This document shows, in pieces, positions 43,007-51,803 of a DNA stretch of 64,000 nt; position 1 is the first letter of the stretch; each line of letters opens with the position of its first letter. Below the pieces are notes generated by a model. The model worked only from the letters and a program-made list of their open reading frames with translations, was not told where the DNA came from and ran no database searches. This DNA is from Clostridia bacterium (lineage in GTDB: Bacteria; Bacillota; Clostridia; Oscillospirales; Acutalibacteraceae). The position numbers and the translations under genes are program-made. The stretch covers positions 62,001 through 126,000 of the forward strand of contig JAFXAK010000017.1 in the NCBI GenBank assembly GCA_017517135.1, written 5' to 3'.

Positions 43007-43960
43007 TTACTGCATATTCACAATATTCACGGGGTTTCCCGAGACAAAGGCAGAGATATTTTCCTCGAGAATGGATAAAAGCCGGCTTCTTGTTTCCTTT
43101 GCTGCCCATGCAATATGAGGTGTTATATATATATTCTTGGCTTTTAACAGCGCATTATCCGCTTTCGGCGGCTCTACGGAAAGCACATCAACACCCGCAC
43201 CCGAAAGCTTACCCGAATTGAGAGCAGCTGCCAAAGCGGCTTCGTCAATCTCCTGTCCGCGAGATGTATTGACAAGGAATGCACCGTCTTTCATTTTAGA
43301 TATAAATTCTTCATTGACCATTTTGTCCGTTTCGCTTGTCAGAGGGCAATGCAGAGTTACTATATCGCTGTTTCTGAGAAGCTCGTCCATAGAAACAAAA
43401 TCCGCATCCGTGTATTTTTCGGGATGTGCCGTGTGAATAAGAGTTTTCATACCGAAACTCTCAGCCATAGAAGCTACCTTTCTGCCTATTCTGCCGTAGC
43501 CTATGATACCGAGAGTTTTTCCCTCAAGCTCACAAAGAGGCGATACCTGATAAGAAAAATCGGGACTTGCAGTCCAGCCTCCCGAATGTACGGACAATGT
43601 ATGTTCGCCTATACGGTTTGCATATTCTAAAATAAAGGCAAATGTCTGCTGTGCCACCGCCGATACGGAGTAAGACGGTATATTTGCAACCAATATTCCT
43701 CTCTCGTCACAGGCTACGGTATCAACAATATTATAGCCTGTTGCAAGCACTGCAATGAATTTAAGCTCGGGAAGCTCCTTTAAGGTTTCACGGCTTACAG
43801 GTGTTTTGTTTACAACAATAATCCCGGCATCCTTTGCTCTTTCGGAAATAAGTGAAACGGGAGTTCTGTCAAAAACCTCATATTCCCCGTATTTCCCTAA
43901 AAAATCCCAGCTCAAATCTCCGGGATTTGCGGCAAAGCCGTCAAGAACAGCTATCTTCAT
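43007..43960 (-). CDS. D-2-hydroxyacid dehydrogenase
   Basis: 317 residues from the ATG whose first base is 43960 (MKIAVLDGFAANPGDLSW), with GGAGAATG upstream; 13 extra residues in the open frame are not family-like. Rossmann motif GIIGYGRIGRKVA near 145-157; catalytic Arg in VNTSRGQEID, the Glu further on, and His in TPHIAWAAKETR. It resembles glycerate/hydroxypyruvate-type dehydrogenases; the exact substrate is not resolvable. Monocistronic. Confidence 0.88.
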   Translation of the reverse strand: MKIAVLDGFAANPGDLSWDFLGKYGEYEVFDRTPVSLISERAKDAGIIVVNKTPVSRETLKELPELKFIAVLATGYNIVDTVACDERGILVANIPSYSVSAVAQQTFAFILEYANRIGEHTLSVHSGGWTASPDFSYQVSPLCELEGKTLGIIGYGRIGRKVASMAESFGMKTLIHTAHPEKYTDADFVSMDELLRNSDIVTLHCPLTSETDKMVNEEFISKMKDGAFLVNTSRGQEIDEAALAAALNSGKLSGAGVDVLSVEPPKADNALLKAKNIYITPHIAWAAKETRSRLLSILEENISAFVSGNPVNIVNMQ

Positions 43961-44028
43961 ATACATTCTCCTTTTTATTTTATATACATACTTTATCACA
44001 TTTACTCCAAAAGCACAAGAAAAGAATA

Positions 44029-44057
44029 TTGACCGAACAAAAAAATCTTGGTATAAT
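44029..44057 (+). promoter_or_regulatory. Promoter of the VTT membrane protein-galK operon
   Basis: TTGACC (44029-44034), 17 bases, TATAAT (44052-44057). Confidence 0.82.
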
Positions 44058-44095
44058 AATCTAATAAGATATTTTTATTATGGTGATTTGGGCTT

Positions 44096-44854
44096 ATGAA
44101 GAAGAGCAAAGAAGAAAAAATACTGTCTGTCCTAAAGGCATTCGGTATCATATCCTTTCTCACGGCTGCGGTGCTTATCGCGGTTTTCATCGTTATACAG
44201 ATCGGGCCCATACAAGAAAAATATCAGCAGTTTCTAACAATGCTTGAGGACTTTGAATATGCCGTTGCCGCATTACAGCACAAAATGCTTATTCTTTTAG
44301 TAATTTTCCTGTTGTATCTTCTGCGCTCCCTTTCGGCATTTTTCCCTTATACCGTAATCTATTTTATATCGGCTATGGTGTTCACACCGTTTCAATCGCT
44401 GCTTATCAATATCGCGGGTATGGCATTCACAAGTGCGTTCAGATACTATACAGGCATAGAAATGGGCAAGGGCTACATAAATAATGTACTCGAAAAGCAT
44501 CCCGTTCTCAATGATGCTTTTGAGCAGGGCGGCAGATTCAATCTTCTTATGCTCATTGCAATACGCTTAGTCCCTCTCTTACCGTTCAACACTATAAGCC
44601 ACCTTTACGGCTCATACCGATACCCGTTTTTCAAGTATCTGATAATTTCCGTAGCGGCTTTGATTCCGAGGCTTGTTTCTTATTCGTTCATGGGTAAGAA
44701 TGTGTGGGATCCCCTGTCGGCATCCTTCCTTACACCGCTTATAATTCTTCTCATTTTCTCAGGCTGTTCAATCTTCTTTATGAGAGGAATACTGAAAATA
44801 TCCATTATGCTCACAAAAAATAAATCATCGGAAAGGAAAAACGAGGATGAATAA
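44096..44854 (+). CDS. TVP38/TMEM64 (VTT-domain) membrane protein
   Basis: 252 residues with about six hydrophobic segments. The VTT/SNARE-associated region lies near 70-190: FFPYTVIYFISAMVFTP, AFRYYTGIEMGKGYI, LLMLIAIRLVPLLPFNTISH. Relatives belong to the DedA superfamily, some of which scramble or flip lipid carriers such as undecaprenyl phosphate; the function here is unknown. The RBS is weak. Its stop overlaps the galK start by 8 bases, so the two are coupled, an unusual pairing. Confidence 0.83.
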   Translation: MKKSKEEKILSVLKAFGIISFLTAAVLIAVFIVIQIGPIQEKYQQFLTMLEDFEYAVAALQHKMLILLVIFLLYLLRSLSAFFPYTVIYFISAMVFTPFQSLLINIAGMAFTSAFRYYTGIEMGKGYINNVLEKHPVLNDAFEQGGRFNLLMLIAIRLVPLLPFNTISHLYGSYRYPFFKYLIISVAALIPRLVSYSFMGKNVWDPLSASFLTPLIILLIFSGCSIFFMRGILKISIMLTKNKSSERKNEDE

Positions 44855-46130
44855 TATAAATACAACAAAAAACAATATTGCAAACGGCTGTTTTGATGAT
44901 GCACTTGTGCGTGTATACGGCAATGAAAATCTTGAAAATGCAAAAAACCGTTATCTGCACTTAGCAGAGCTTTTTGAAGAAAAGTATACAGACGGAACAG
45001 ATATTCACTTTTTCTCCGCTCCCGGCAGAACTGAGGTCTGCGGAAATCACACGGACCACAACCACGGTCAGGTGCTTGCTGCCGCAATAAACCTTGATGC
45101 GGTTGCGTGTGCTGCTAAAACAAAAAACAATACAATAAGAGTAAAATCCGAAAACTACCCCGAGGATGTTGTTGACTTGTCCTCTCTCTCACCCGACACC
45201 GCAGAATTCGGCACCTCAAAGGGACTTATCCGCGGTGTTGCCGCAAGATTCAGTGAGCTCGGCTATAACATCGGCGGCTTTGATGCAGTAACCGTAAACA
45301 GCGTACTCAAGGGCTCGGGACTTTCCTCCTCTGCCGCTTTCGAGGTGCTTATCGGAACAGTTCTCAATCATCTTTATAACGACGGCAAAATAAGTGCCGT
45401 TGAAATAGCACAGATAGCACAGTATTCCGAAAACAAATTCTTCGGCAAGCCCTGCGGACTTATGGATCAGATGGCTTGCTCCGTCGGCGGCTTTGTACAG
45501 ATTGATTTCGCTGATCCCTCAAAGCCCGTTATAAATCCCGTAAGCTTTGATTTTGCAACCTGCAAGCACGCTCTTTGCATTGTTGACACAAGAGCAGACC
45601 ACGCTGACCTCACAGACGAATATGCCGCTATCCGTCAGGAAATGGAAGCTGTTGCAGGCTTCTTTGGTAAAAACAATCTGAGAGAAACAAACGAAGATGA
45701 CATCTTCAGCAACTTAAAGGAAATCCGCGAAAAGCTCGGTGAAAGACCGCTTCTCAGAGCTATGCATTTCTATGATGACAACCGCCGTGTTGCAGCCGAA
45801 GCCGAAGCACTCGCAAAGGGAGATTTTGAAGCCTTTAAGGCTCTCACAATTTCCTCGGGCCGTTCATCATATATGTACAATCAGAATGTATTTGCTGCTT
45901 CTCAGCCCTTAAGTCAGCCCGTTTCCCTTGCACTCGCTTTAAGTGAAAGAATACTTAAAGATAAAGGCGGTGCATGGAGAGTTCACGGCGGCGGCTTCGC
46001 AGGTACAATCCAGGCATTCGTGCCCGAAAACACCTTAGACGAATATAAAACAAGAATGGAAGCGCTGTTCGGTGAAAATTCCTGTTATGTTCTTGCAATA
46101 AGACCTTTCGGCGGTACTATGGTAAAATAA
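44847..46130 (+). CDS. galK: Galactokinase
   Basis: 427 residues, a GHMP kinase somewhat longer than the usual ~390 because of an N-terminal extension (about 40 residues). The signature is SAPGRTEVCGNHTDHNHGQ near 55-73, the ATP-binding loop LKGSGLSSSAAFEVLIG near 146-162, and the C-terminal motif VHGGGFAGTIQAF. It phosphorylates galactose for the Leloir pathway; galT and galE are not in the window. The GRTEVCGNHTD form (usual: GRVNLIGEHTD) is seen in a clostridial branch, so another sugar of the galacto series is possible. Confidence 0.88.
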   Translation: MNNINTTKNNIANGCFDDALVRVYGNENLENAKNRYLHLAELFEEKYTDGTDIHFFSAPGRTEVCGNHTDHNHGQVLAAAINLDAVACAAKTKNNTIRVKSENYPEDVVDLSSLSPDTAEFGTSKGLIRGVAARFSELGYNIGGFDAVTVNSVLKGSGLSSSAAFEVLIGTVLNHLYNDGKISAVEIAQIAQYSENKFFGKPCGLMDQMACSVGGFVQIDFADPSKPVINPVSFDFATCKHALCIVDTRADHADLTDEYAAIRQEMEAVAGFFGKNNLRETNEDDIFSNLKEIREKLGERPLLRAMHFYDDNRRVAAEAEALAKGDFEAFKALTISSGRSSYMYNQNVFAASQPLSQPVSLALALSERILKDKGGAWRVHGGGFAGTIQAFVPENTLDEYKTRMEALFGENSCYVLAIRPFGGTMVK

Positions 46131-46163
46131 ATACCGTTTCCCCGTACAGACAAAAAAACAACT

Positions 46164-48563
46164 ATGACTAAACTTACAAAACATCACAAAGCCTTAGAGC
46201 TTGATAAAATTTTATACTCATTGAGCGAGCACACCTCCTGTGAGGATGCCCGTGAAATGGCTTTATCCCTTGTTCCTGCAACAAAATTATACGATGCCAA
46301 AGCACTTCTTAATCAGACAAATGCCGCTTATGTGCTTTTGGCCAAATTCGGCGGACCGTCCTTCGGTGCTATAAAGAATGTAAACTCCGCATTGGCGCGT
46401 GCAGATGCGGGCGGTGTGCTTACAATGCGCGAGCTTCTCGACATAGGTGAGGTGCTTCGTGTTGTAAGAGGTATGTATGAATGGAGATTTTCACAGCCCG
46501 GTGCTGAGAGCTGTCTCGATGTATTTTTCTCCTCACTTATGCCTAACAGAAGTCTCGAGGAAAACATCAACACATCCATTTTAAGCGAGGATGAAATGAG
46601 CGACACAGCATCTCCCACGCTTGCCGATATAAGAAGAAAAATCAGAAATCAGTCTCAGGCAATAAGAGAAAAGCTTGACTCTCTTGTGCGTTCAAGCTAT
46701 TATCAGAAATTTCTGCAGGATGCAATAGTAACTCAGCGAAACGGCAGATTTGTTGTGCCCGTAAAAAACGAGCACAGAAACGAGGTTCACGGACTTGTTC
46801 ACGATACCTCAGGCTCGGGAGCTACCGTTTTCATTGAGCCTATGTCCGTTGTTGAGGCAAACAACGAAATCCGTGTGCTCAAGGGTAAGGAGCAGGAGGA
46901 AATCGAAAAAATACTCGCTCAGCTCTCTGCCGACTGCGGCGGCTTTGCCGAGACTATAAAACACAACTACGAGAGCCTTACAGAGCTTAACCTCATTTTT
47001 GCAAAGGCTTCCTTAGCCTATAAAATGAAGGCTTCTCTCCCCATTCTCAACGACAAGAGCATCACCCGTATAAACAAGGCCCGTCACCCTCTGCTCGATC
47101 CGAAAAAGGTAGTCCCCACGGATATTTCTTTGGGAGACAGCTTTGACACTCTCGTTATTACAGGCCCCAACACGGGCGGTAAAACAGTTGCAATAAAGAC
47201 CTTGGGACTTCTCACCCTTATGGCTGCCTGCGGTCTTTTAATCCCTGCGGGAGATGAAAGTCAGATTGCAGTTTATGAGAATGTTTTTGCCGATATAGGT
47301 GACGAGCAAAGCATTGAGCAGTCACTCTCCACCTTCTCGTCACATATGGTCAATATTGTTGATATACTTAACAAAAGCGACGAAAATTCACTTGTTCTCA
47401 TAGACGAATTAGGCGCGGGAACAGATCCCGTTGAGGGTGCCGCCCTTGCAATAGCAATACTTGAAAGACTGCACATAAACGGTGCTAAAATTGCGGCAAC
47501 AACACACTATGCGGAGCTTAAAGCATATGCACTCAAAACAGCAAGGGTTGAAAATGCCTGCTGTGAATTTGATGTCACAACGCTTCGCCCCACCTACCGT
47601 CTTCTCATAGGTGTCCCCGGTCGCTCAAATGCGTTTGCGATATCCGAAAGGCTCGGTATTGATTCCTCTCTGATTGAAAGAGCAAAGGAATTTGTATCAA
47701 CCGACAATGTCCGCTTTGAGGATGTTGTTGATTCCCTTGAGCATACAAGAAGACAGATGGAAAAACAGAAAAATGCAGCCGAGGAAATCCGCAGAGAATA
47801 CGAAAAAACACTTGAGGAAGCAAAAAAGAAGCTTGAAGAAGCCGAAAAAATGCGTCTGAGTGAATACGAAAAGGCACAGTCTGCCGCATTGCAGATTTCC
47901 GAAAATGCACGAAGAGAAGCCAATGCATTATTGCTCGAAGTGGATAAAATGCGCCGTGAGATGAAGGATGTCAAGGACGCGGGCGAAATGGCACGAAAAG
48001 CTAAGCAGGCAATGAAAAAGAGCTTGTCCGACCTCGACAGAGCCATAAATCCCGTAACCACATCTCTCTATGAGGATGATGACTATGTTCTCCCCCGTCC
48101 GCTTAAAACAGGCGACAAGGTTTTCCTTATCGATCTCAACAAGGAGGGAGATGTTCTCTCCGTCCCCGACAAACGCGGACAGGTTGAGGTACAGGCAGGT
48201 GCTATCAGAATGAGAGTGAAGCTTGACCGTGTCCGCCTTATAGAGAAAAAACAAGAGCAAAAGAAAACTGCTCCCGTTATGACAAGAAACCGCGGTACCG
48301 AAAGCAGACTCACAGCCGCAGCCGAAAACCGCTGTGATTTAAGAGGTATGACGGTTGACGAAGCAATTTTCACACTTGACAGCTTTATTGACTCGATGCT
48401 GATGTCGGGACTTAACGAATTCACAATAATTCACGGCAAAGGCACAGGTGCACTCAGAGCCGCAGTACAAAAACATCTCAAGGACAACAAATTCATCAAA
48501 TCCTATCGCCTCGGCCTCTACGGCGAGGGCGAAAACGGTGTAACAATAGCAACATTAAAATAA
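46164..48563 (+). CDS. mutS2: MutS2 ATPase/endonuclease
   Basis: 799 residues. MutS core and lever domains, ATPase with Walker A GPNTGGKTVA near 334-343, LIDELGAGTDP Walker B, and ATTHYAELKAYA. A long coiled coil (about 515-610) and a C-terminal Smr nuclease domain (about 715-799) with DLRGMTVDEA and IIHGKGTGALR follow. It lacks the mismatch-recognition domain of MutS1. Known roles are suppression of recombination and rescue of collided ribosomes. It starts 33 bases after galK and is followed by a terminator. Confidence 0.95.
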   Translation: MTKLTKHHKALELDKILYSLSEHTSCEDAREMALSLVPATKLYDAKALLNQTNAAYVLLAKFGGPSFGAIKNVNSALARADAGGVLTMRELLDIGEVLRVVRGMYEWRFSQPGAESCLDVFFSSLMPNRSLEENINTSILSEDEMSDTASPTLADIRRKIRNQSQAIREKLDSLVRSSYYQKFLQDAIVTQRNGRFVVPVKNEHRNEVHGLVHDTSGSGATVFIEPMSVVEANNEIRVLKGKEQEEIEKILAQLSADCGGFAETIKHNYESLTELNLIFAKASLAYKMKASLPILNDKSITRINKARHPLLDPKKVVPTDISLGDSFDTLVITGPNTGGKTVAIKTLGLLTLMAACGLLIPAGDESQIAVYENVFADIGDEQSIEQSLSTFSSHMVNIVDILNKSDENSLVLIDELGAGTDPVEGAALAIAILERLHINGAKIAATTHYAELKAYALKTARVENACCEFDVTTLRPTYRLLIGVPGRSNAFAISERLGIDSSLIERAKEFVSTDNVRFEDVVDSLEHTRRQMEKQKNAAEEIRREYEKTLEEAKKKLEEAEKMRLSEYEKAQSAALQISENARREANALLLEVDKMRREMKDVKDAGEMARKAKQAMKKSLSDLDRAINPVTTSLYEDDDYVLPRPLKTGDKVFLIDLNKEGDVLSVPDKRGQVEVQAGAIRMRVKLDRVRLIEKKQEQKKTAPVMTRNRGTESRLTAAAENRCDLRGMTVDEAIFTLDSFIDSMLMSGLNEFTIIHGKGTGALRAAVQKHLKDNKFIKSYRLGLYGEGENGVTIATLK

Positions 48564-48569
48564 ATGCAA

Positions 48570-48613
48570 GGCAGGGAAAAAGGCTCAGTCAAGCTCTTCC
48601 CTGCCCTTTATTT
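48570..48613 (+). terminator. Terminator after mutS2
   Basis: GGCAGGGAA (48570-48578) pairs with TTCCCTGCC (48597-48605), then CTTTATTTA. Confidence 0.82.
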
Positions 48614-48695
48614 ATGTAAAATCACCAAAAAAAGCTCAACTGTAAAGTATAATTACTTCACATTGTTTGTATTTGCCAAAAGGGTAAAAAAAGGC

Positions 48696-48724
48696 TTGAC
48701 ATAAGCGGTGCAGATGTGTATAAT
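48696..48724 (+). promoter_or_regulatory. Promoter of ylxM-ffh-rpsP-khpA
   Basis: Consensus TTGACA (48696-48701), 17 bases, TATAAT (48719-48724). Confidence 0.92.
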
Positions 48725-48774
48725 ATCCTCTGTAAAGAACAGAGCTTTACAGACTATTACGGAGGTCGTTAAAA

Positions 48775-49137
48775 GTGGCAAAAAATCTTGAAATCACAAT
48801 ACTTCTCGATTTTTACGGCGAGATGCTCACATCAAAGCAGCGTGAATTCCTCGATTTTTACTACAATGAGGATTTATCCCTGGCAGAAATTGCGGCCAAT
48901 GTAGGTATCACCCGTCAGGGTGTGCGTGATGCCATAAAAAGAGCGGAATGTCTGCTCTATGATATGGAACAAAGGCTCGGTTTAGTGGCTCGCTTCAAGG
49001 ATGTTCAGAACGGACTTGATGAAATTATGGATTGTGCCACAAAAATCAGTGCGGAAAACCGTAAAAACGGTCTTTCAAGAGAAATAAGCGATCTCACGGT
49101 TAAAATAAAGTCAATAGCACTCTCTTTGTCAGAGTAA
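48775..49137 (+). CDS. ylxM: YlxM/p13-like DNA-binding protein (UPF0122)
   Basis: 120 residues from GTG 48775, with ACGGAGGTCG before it. A sigma-70 region 4-like helix-turn-helix is present: LTSKQREFLDFYYNEDLSLAEI and VGITRQGVRDAIKRAE, with a C-terminal helix. It is the conserved partner of ffh; in streptococci YlxM modulates SRP GTPase activity. ffh follows at 35 bases. Confidence 0.93.
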   Translation: MAKNLEITILLDFYGEMLTSKQREFLDFYYNEDLSLAEIAANVGITRQGVRDAIKRAECLLYDMEQRLGLVARFKDVQNGLDEIMDCATKISAENRKNGLSREISDLTVKIKSIALSLSE

Positions 49138-49172
49138 TGCTGACACAGTAATCGGAAAGGAGTTGCGTTAAT

Positions 49173-50528
49173 TTGGCATTTGAAGGTCTTTCAGATAAGC
49201 TTGACTCTGCGTTTAAGAAGCTGAGAAGTAAGGGCTCTCTTAACGAGGCAGATGTCAAGGAAGCGATGCGCGAGGTCCGTCTGGCTCTCCTTGAAGCAGA
49301 TGTAAGCTACAAGGTTGCAAGAGACTTCACCGCAAGAGTTACCGAAAAAGCCATCGGTGAAAAGGTTATGGAAAGCCTTACCCCCTCACAGATGGTTATC
49401 AAGATAGTAAACGAAGAGCTCACAGCACTTATGGGCGGAACACAGGCAAGGCTCACTCAGGCTTCACATCCCCCCACGATAGTTATGATGTGCGGTCTTC
49501 AGGGTTCAGGTAAAACCACCCACAGTGCAAAAATCGCAAAAATGCTCAAGGGCAAAGGCCACAGACCTCTGCTTGTTGCCTGCGATATATACCGTCCCGC
49601 TGCTATCAAGCAGCTGCAGATAGTCGGTGAACAGGCAGGTGTTCCCGTTTTTGAAATGGGCACCACAAATCCCGTAATCATTGCAAAGGAAGCTGTTAAG
49701 CTTGCCAAGGATCAGGGATATGACTATGTTTTCCTTGATACTGCAGGCCGTCTTCACATAGACGAGCAGTTAATGCAGGAGCTTAAGAATATAAAATCAG
49801 AGGTTAAGCCTCACGAAATTCTCCTTGTTGTTGACTCAATGACAGGTCAGGATGCGGTAAATGTTGCCGATTCTTTCAATCAGGCTTTGGGTATAGACGG
49901 TCTTGTTCTCACAAAGCTTGACGGTGACACCCGAGGCGGTGCGGCACTCTCTGCAAGAGCTGTTACAGGCAAGCCCATCAAATTTGCAGGTGTCGGTGAA
50001 AAGCTCGATGACCTTGATGTTTTCCACCCCGACAGAATGGCATCCCGTATTTTAGGAATGGGCGATGTACTTTCACTCATTGAAAAGGCAGAGGTTACTC
50101 TCGACGAAAAACGCGCCGAGGAAATGGAAAGAAAGCTTCGTCAGAACCGCTTTGACCTCAACGACCTTCTCATTCAGATGGAAGAAATGCAGAAAATGGG
50201 CTCAATGAAGGATATCCTTTCAATGCTTCCCGGCATGGGCAAGAAAATCAAGGATGTTGATATTGATGAAAGACAGCTTGACAAAACAAAAGCAATAATC
50301 CTTTCAATGACACCCAAGGAAAGAGAAAAGCCCGACATCATAAACCCCTCAAGAAAAAGGCGTATTGCGGCAGGCTGCGGTATGCAGGTTGAGGATGTTA
50401 ACAGACTTTTAAGTCAGTATAAGCAGATGCAGAAGCTTTTCAAGCAGTTTAACGGCAAAAGCGGCAGCAAAAAGAAAATGCGCCGTATGATGCCCAATAT
50501 GCCCGGCGGATTTCCGGGTATGATGTAA
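49173..50528 (+). CDS. ffh: Signal recognition particle protein Ffh
   Basis: 451 residues from TTG 49173, preceded by GGAAAGGAG. N-domain, then GTPase G-domain with GLQGSGKTTHSAK (108-120), DTAGRLHIDEQL and TKLDGDTRGGAALS; then a Met-rich M-domain (about 320-451) that binds signal peptides and 4.5S RNA. It targets nascent membrane proteins to FtsY. The 4.5S RNA gene is not in the window. The C-terminus ends GGFPGMM, as usual. Confidence 0.97.
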   Translation: MAFEGLSDKLDSAFKKLRSKGSLNEADVKEAMREVRLALLEADVSYKVARDFTARVTEKAIGEKVMESLTPSQMVIKIVNEELTALMGGTQARLTQASHPPTIVMMCGLQGSGKTTHSAKIAKMLKGKGHRPLLVACDIYRPAAIKQLQIVGEQAGVPVFEMGTTNPVIIAKEAVKLAKDQGYDYVFLDTAGRLHIDEQLMQELKNIKSEVKPHEILLVVDSMTGQDAVNVADSFNQALGIDGLVLTKLDGDTRGGAALSARAVTGKPIKFAGVGEKLDDLDVFHPDRMASRILGMGDVLSLIEKAEVTLDEKRAEEMERKLRQNRFDLNDLLIQMEEMQKMGSMKDILSMLPGMGKKIKDVDIDERQLDKTKAIILSMTPKEREKPDIINPSRKRRIAAGCGMQVEDVNRLLSQYKQMQKLFKQFNGKSGSKKKMRRMMPNMPGGFPGMM

Positions 50529-50589
50529 TTCAGGTTTAGACACAAAAGTGTTTTATAAACATTAACTATTATTTTGGAGGAAAAAACAA

Positions 50590-50835
50590 ATGGCAGTAAA
50601 AATTCGTCTTCGTCGTATGGGCGCAAAGAGAGCTCCCTTCTATCGCATCGTAGTTGCTGATTCAAGATATCCCCGTGACGGCAGATTCATCGAAGAAATC
50701 GGTTACTATAATCCTATGACTGAACCCGCTGATGTTAAGGTTGATGCTGATAAGGTTAAGCAGTGGATTGCTAACGGCGCTCAGCCCACAGACACAGTTA
50801 AGTCACTTCTCAAAAAGAACGGCATTGTTGATTAA
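50590..50835 (+). CDS. rpsP: 30S ribosomal protein S16
   Basis: 81 residues, full length: [20 protein letters not shown] and [13 protein letters not shown] are the family signature. RBS TTGGAGG precedes ATG 50590. It helps 30S assembly. In its usual position after ffh. Confidence 0.97.
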   Translation: MAVKIRLRRMGAKRAPFYRIVVADSRYPRDGRFIEEIGYYNPMTEPADVKVDADKVKQWIANGAQPTDTVKSLLKKNGIVD

Positions 50836-50871
50836 TTTTTAATCAGCCGAACTTTCCGGTAGGAGGACAAA

Positions 50872-51105
50872 ATGAAAGATTTACTCATTGGCATTGCAAA
50901 AGGACTTGTTGACAATCCCGATGCAGTTACAGCCGAAGAAGATGCAATAAATGAAGAGGGCGTTGTTGTTTTCCATCTTCATGTTGCACAGGAAGACATC
51001 GGCAAGGTTATCGGTAAGCAGGGCAGAATTGCCAAGGCTATCCGCACAGTAATGCGTGCAGCCGCTAACCGCAAGGATATGAAAATCCAGGTCGAAATCG
51101 ACTAA
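50872..51105 (+). CDS. khpA: KhpA, small KH-domain RNA-binding protein
   Basis: 77 residues with a single KH domain: VAQEDIGKVIGKQGRIAKAIR holds the GXXG-type loop (GKQG). It pairs with KhpB (Jag) to bind RNAs in Firmicutes and affects cell size. RBS TAGGAGGA precedes ATG 50872. rimM-trmD-rplS, which usually follow, are absent; a terminator comes directly after. Confidence 0.93.
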   Translation: MKDLLIGIAKGLVDNPDAVTAEEDAINEEGVVVFHLHVAQEDIGKVIGKQGRIAKAIRTVMRAAANRKDMKIQVEID

Positions 51106-51121
51106 AATAAAACGGCTGTTT

Positions 51122-51157
51122 AACGGAGTTGCTTTATTGCAGCTCCGTTTTTCTTTA
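51122..51157 (+). terminator. Terminator after khpA
   Basis: AACGGAGTTGC (51122-51132) pairs with GCAGCTCCGTT (51139-51149), then TTTTCTTT. Confidence 0.87.
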
Positions 51158-51196
51158 TGAGAAACAGAATATTGTTTTAAGAAATAATTAAATGCA

Positions 51197-51225
51197 TTGC
51201 ATTTTTTCTTATATATTGATATATT
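51197..51225 (+). promoter_or_regulatory. Promoter of the small lipoprotein gene
   Basis: TTGCAT (51197-51202), 17 bases, TATATT (51220-51225). Confidence 0.5.
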
Positions 51226-51258
51226 AGAATTATCAAATAAGAAAGGTCAAAAACTCTA

Positions 51259-51672
51259 ATGAAAAAAATACTTATAATTGCCGTATCATTAATATTGTTC
51301 TTGTTTTCAGCATCTGCCTGCAACAATGCAGGTGACACAAAAGACTGTATCAGAACCACGGGAAGCAGCACTTTGTATACTGAAGATGACATAAATAAAA
51401 TTATGGACATTGTTGAAAATTATTTCATAGAAAAATTTGAGGGCTGTTCTCTGCTCGAGCTCAGATATGATGAAGAATATTCAGATAAATGCTGTGGTGC
51501 TTGGGCAAATCAGTATGATGCAGACAGAGCAATTGTATTCAAATCAGACTTTTATGTATCCCCCACAGGCGGTGACGGCTCTCTCAATCAGGACAGCACA
51601 TACAAAGACTGGGAATGGATATTGACACAAAACGACGGCGAAGAGTGGACACTCAGAACCTGGGGGTACTAA
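51259..51672 (+). CDS. Small hypothetical lipoprotein
   Basis: 137 residues. Lipoprotein signal with Cys near 21 (LFSASACNN). The mature part is acidic with many Asp/Trp/Tyr (CSLLELRYDEEYS, YKDWEWILTQNDGEEWTLRTWGY) and a pair of Cys (DKCCG). The C-terminal sequence looks like small exported lipoproteins that clostridia carry in several copies, but I recognise no function. It stands alone between the khpA terminator and the acyltransferase-like gene. Confidence 0.72.
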   Translation: MKKILIIAVSLILFLFSASACNNAGDTKDCIRTTGSSTLYTEDDINKIMDIVENYFIEKFEGCSLLELRYDEEYSDKCCGAWANQYDADRAIVFKSDFYVSPTGGDGSLNQDSTYKDWEWILTQNDGEEWTLRTWGY

Positions 51673-51741
51673 TATCCCCATTGCAATGCAATTAAGCAGC
51701 TAAAAAATTAAACACCTGAAATAAATCATAAATTTACACTC

Positions 51742-51770
51742 TTGAAAAATATCGTATTTTACAATATAAT
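51742..51770 (+). promoter_or_regulatory. Promoter of the E2-like acyltransferase gene
   Basis: TTGAAA (51742-51747), 17 bases, TATAAT (51765-51770). Confidence 0.75.
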
Positions 51771-51803
51771 TCAAGTAAATAAAAAGAAAAGAAGAGTTGT
51801 TTT

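Noticed and set aside
47594-48061. 155-codon minus-strand open frame inside mutS2
   Set aside because: Ser/Phe-rich antisense of the MutS2 coiled-coil coding region.
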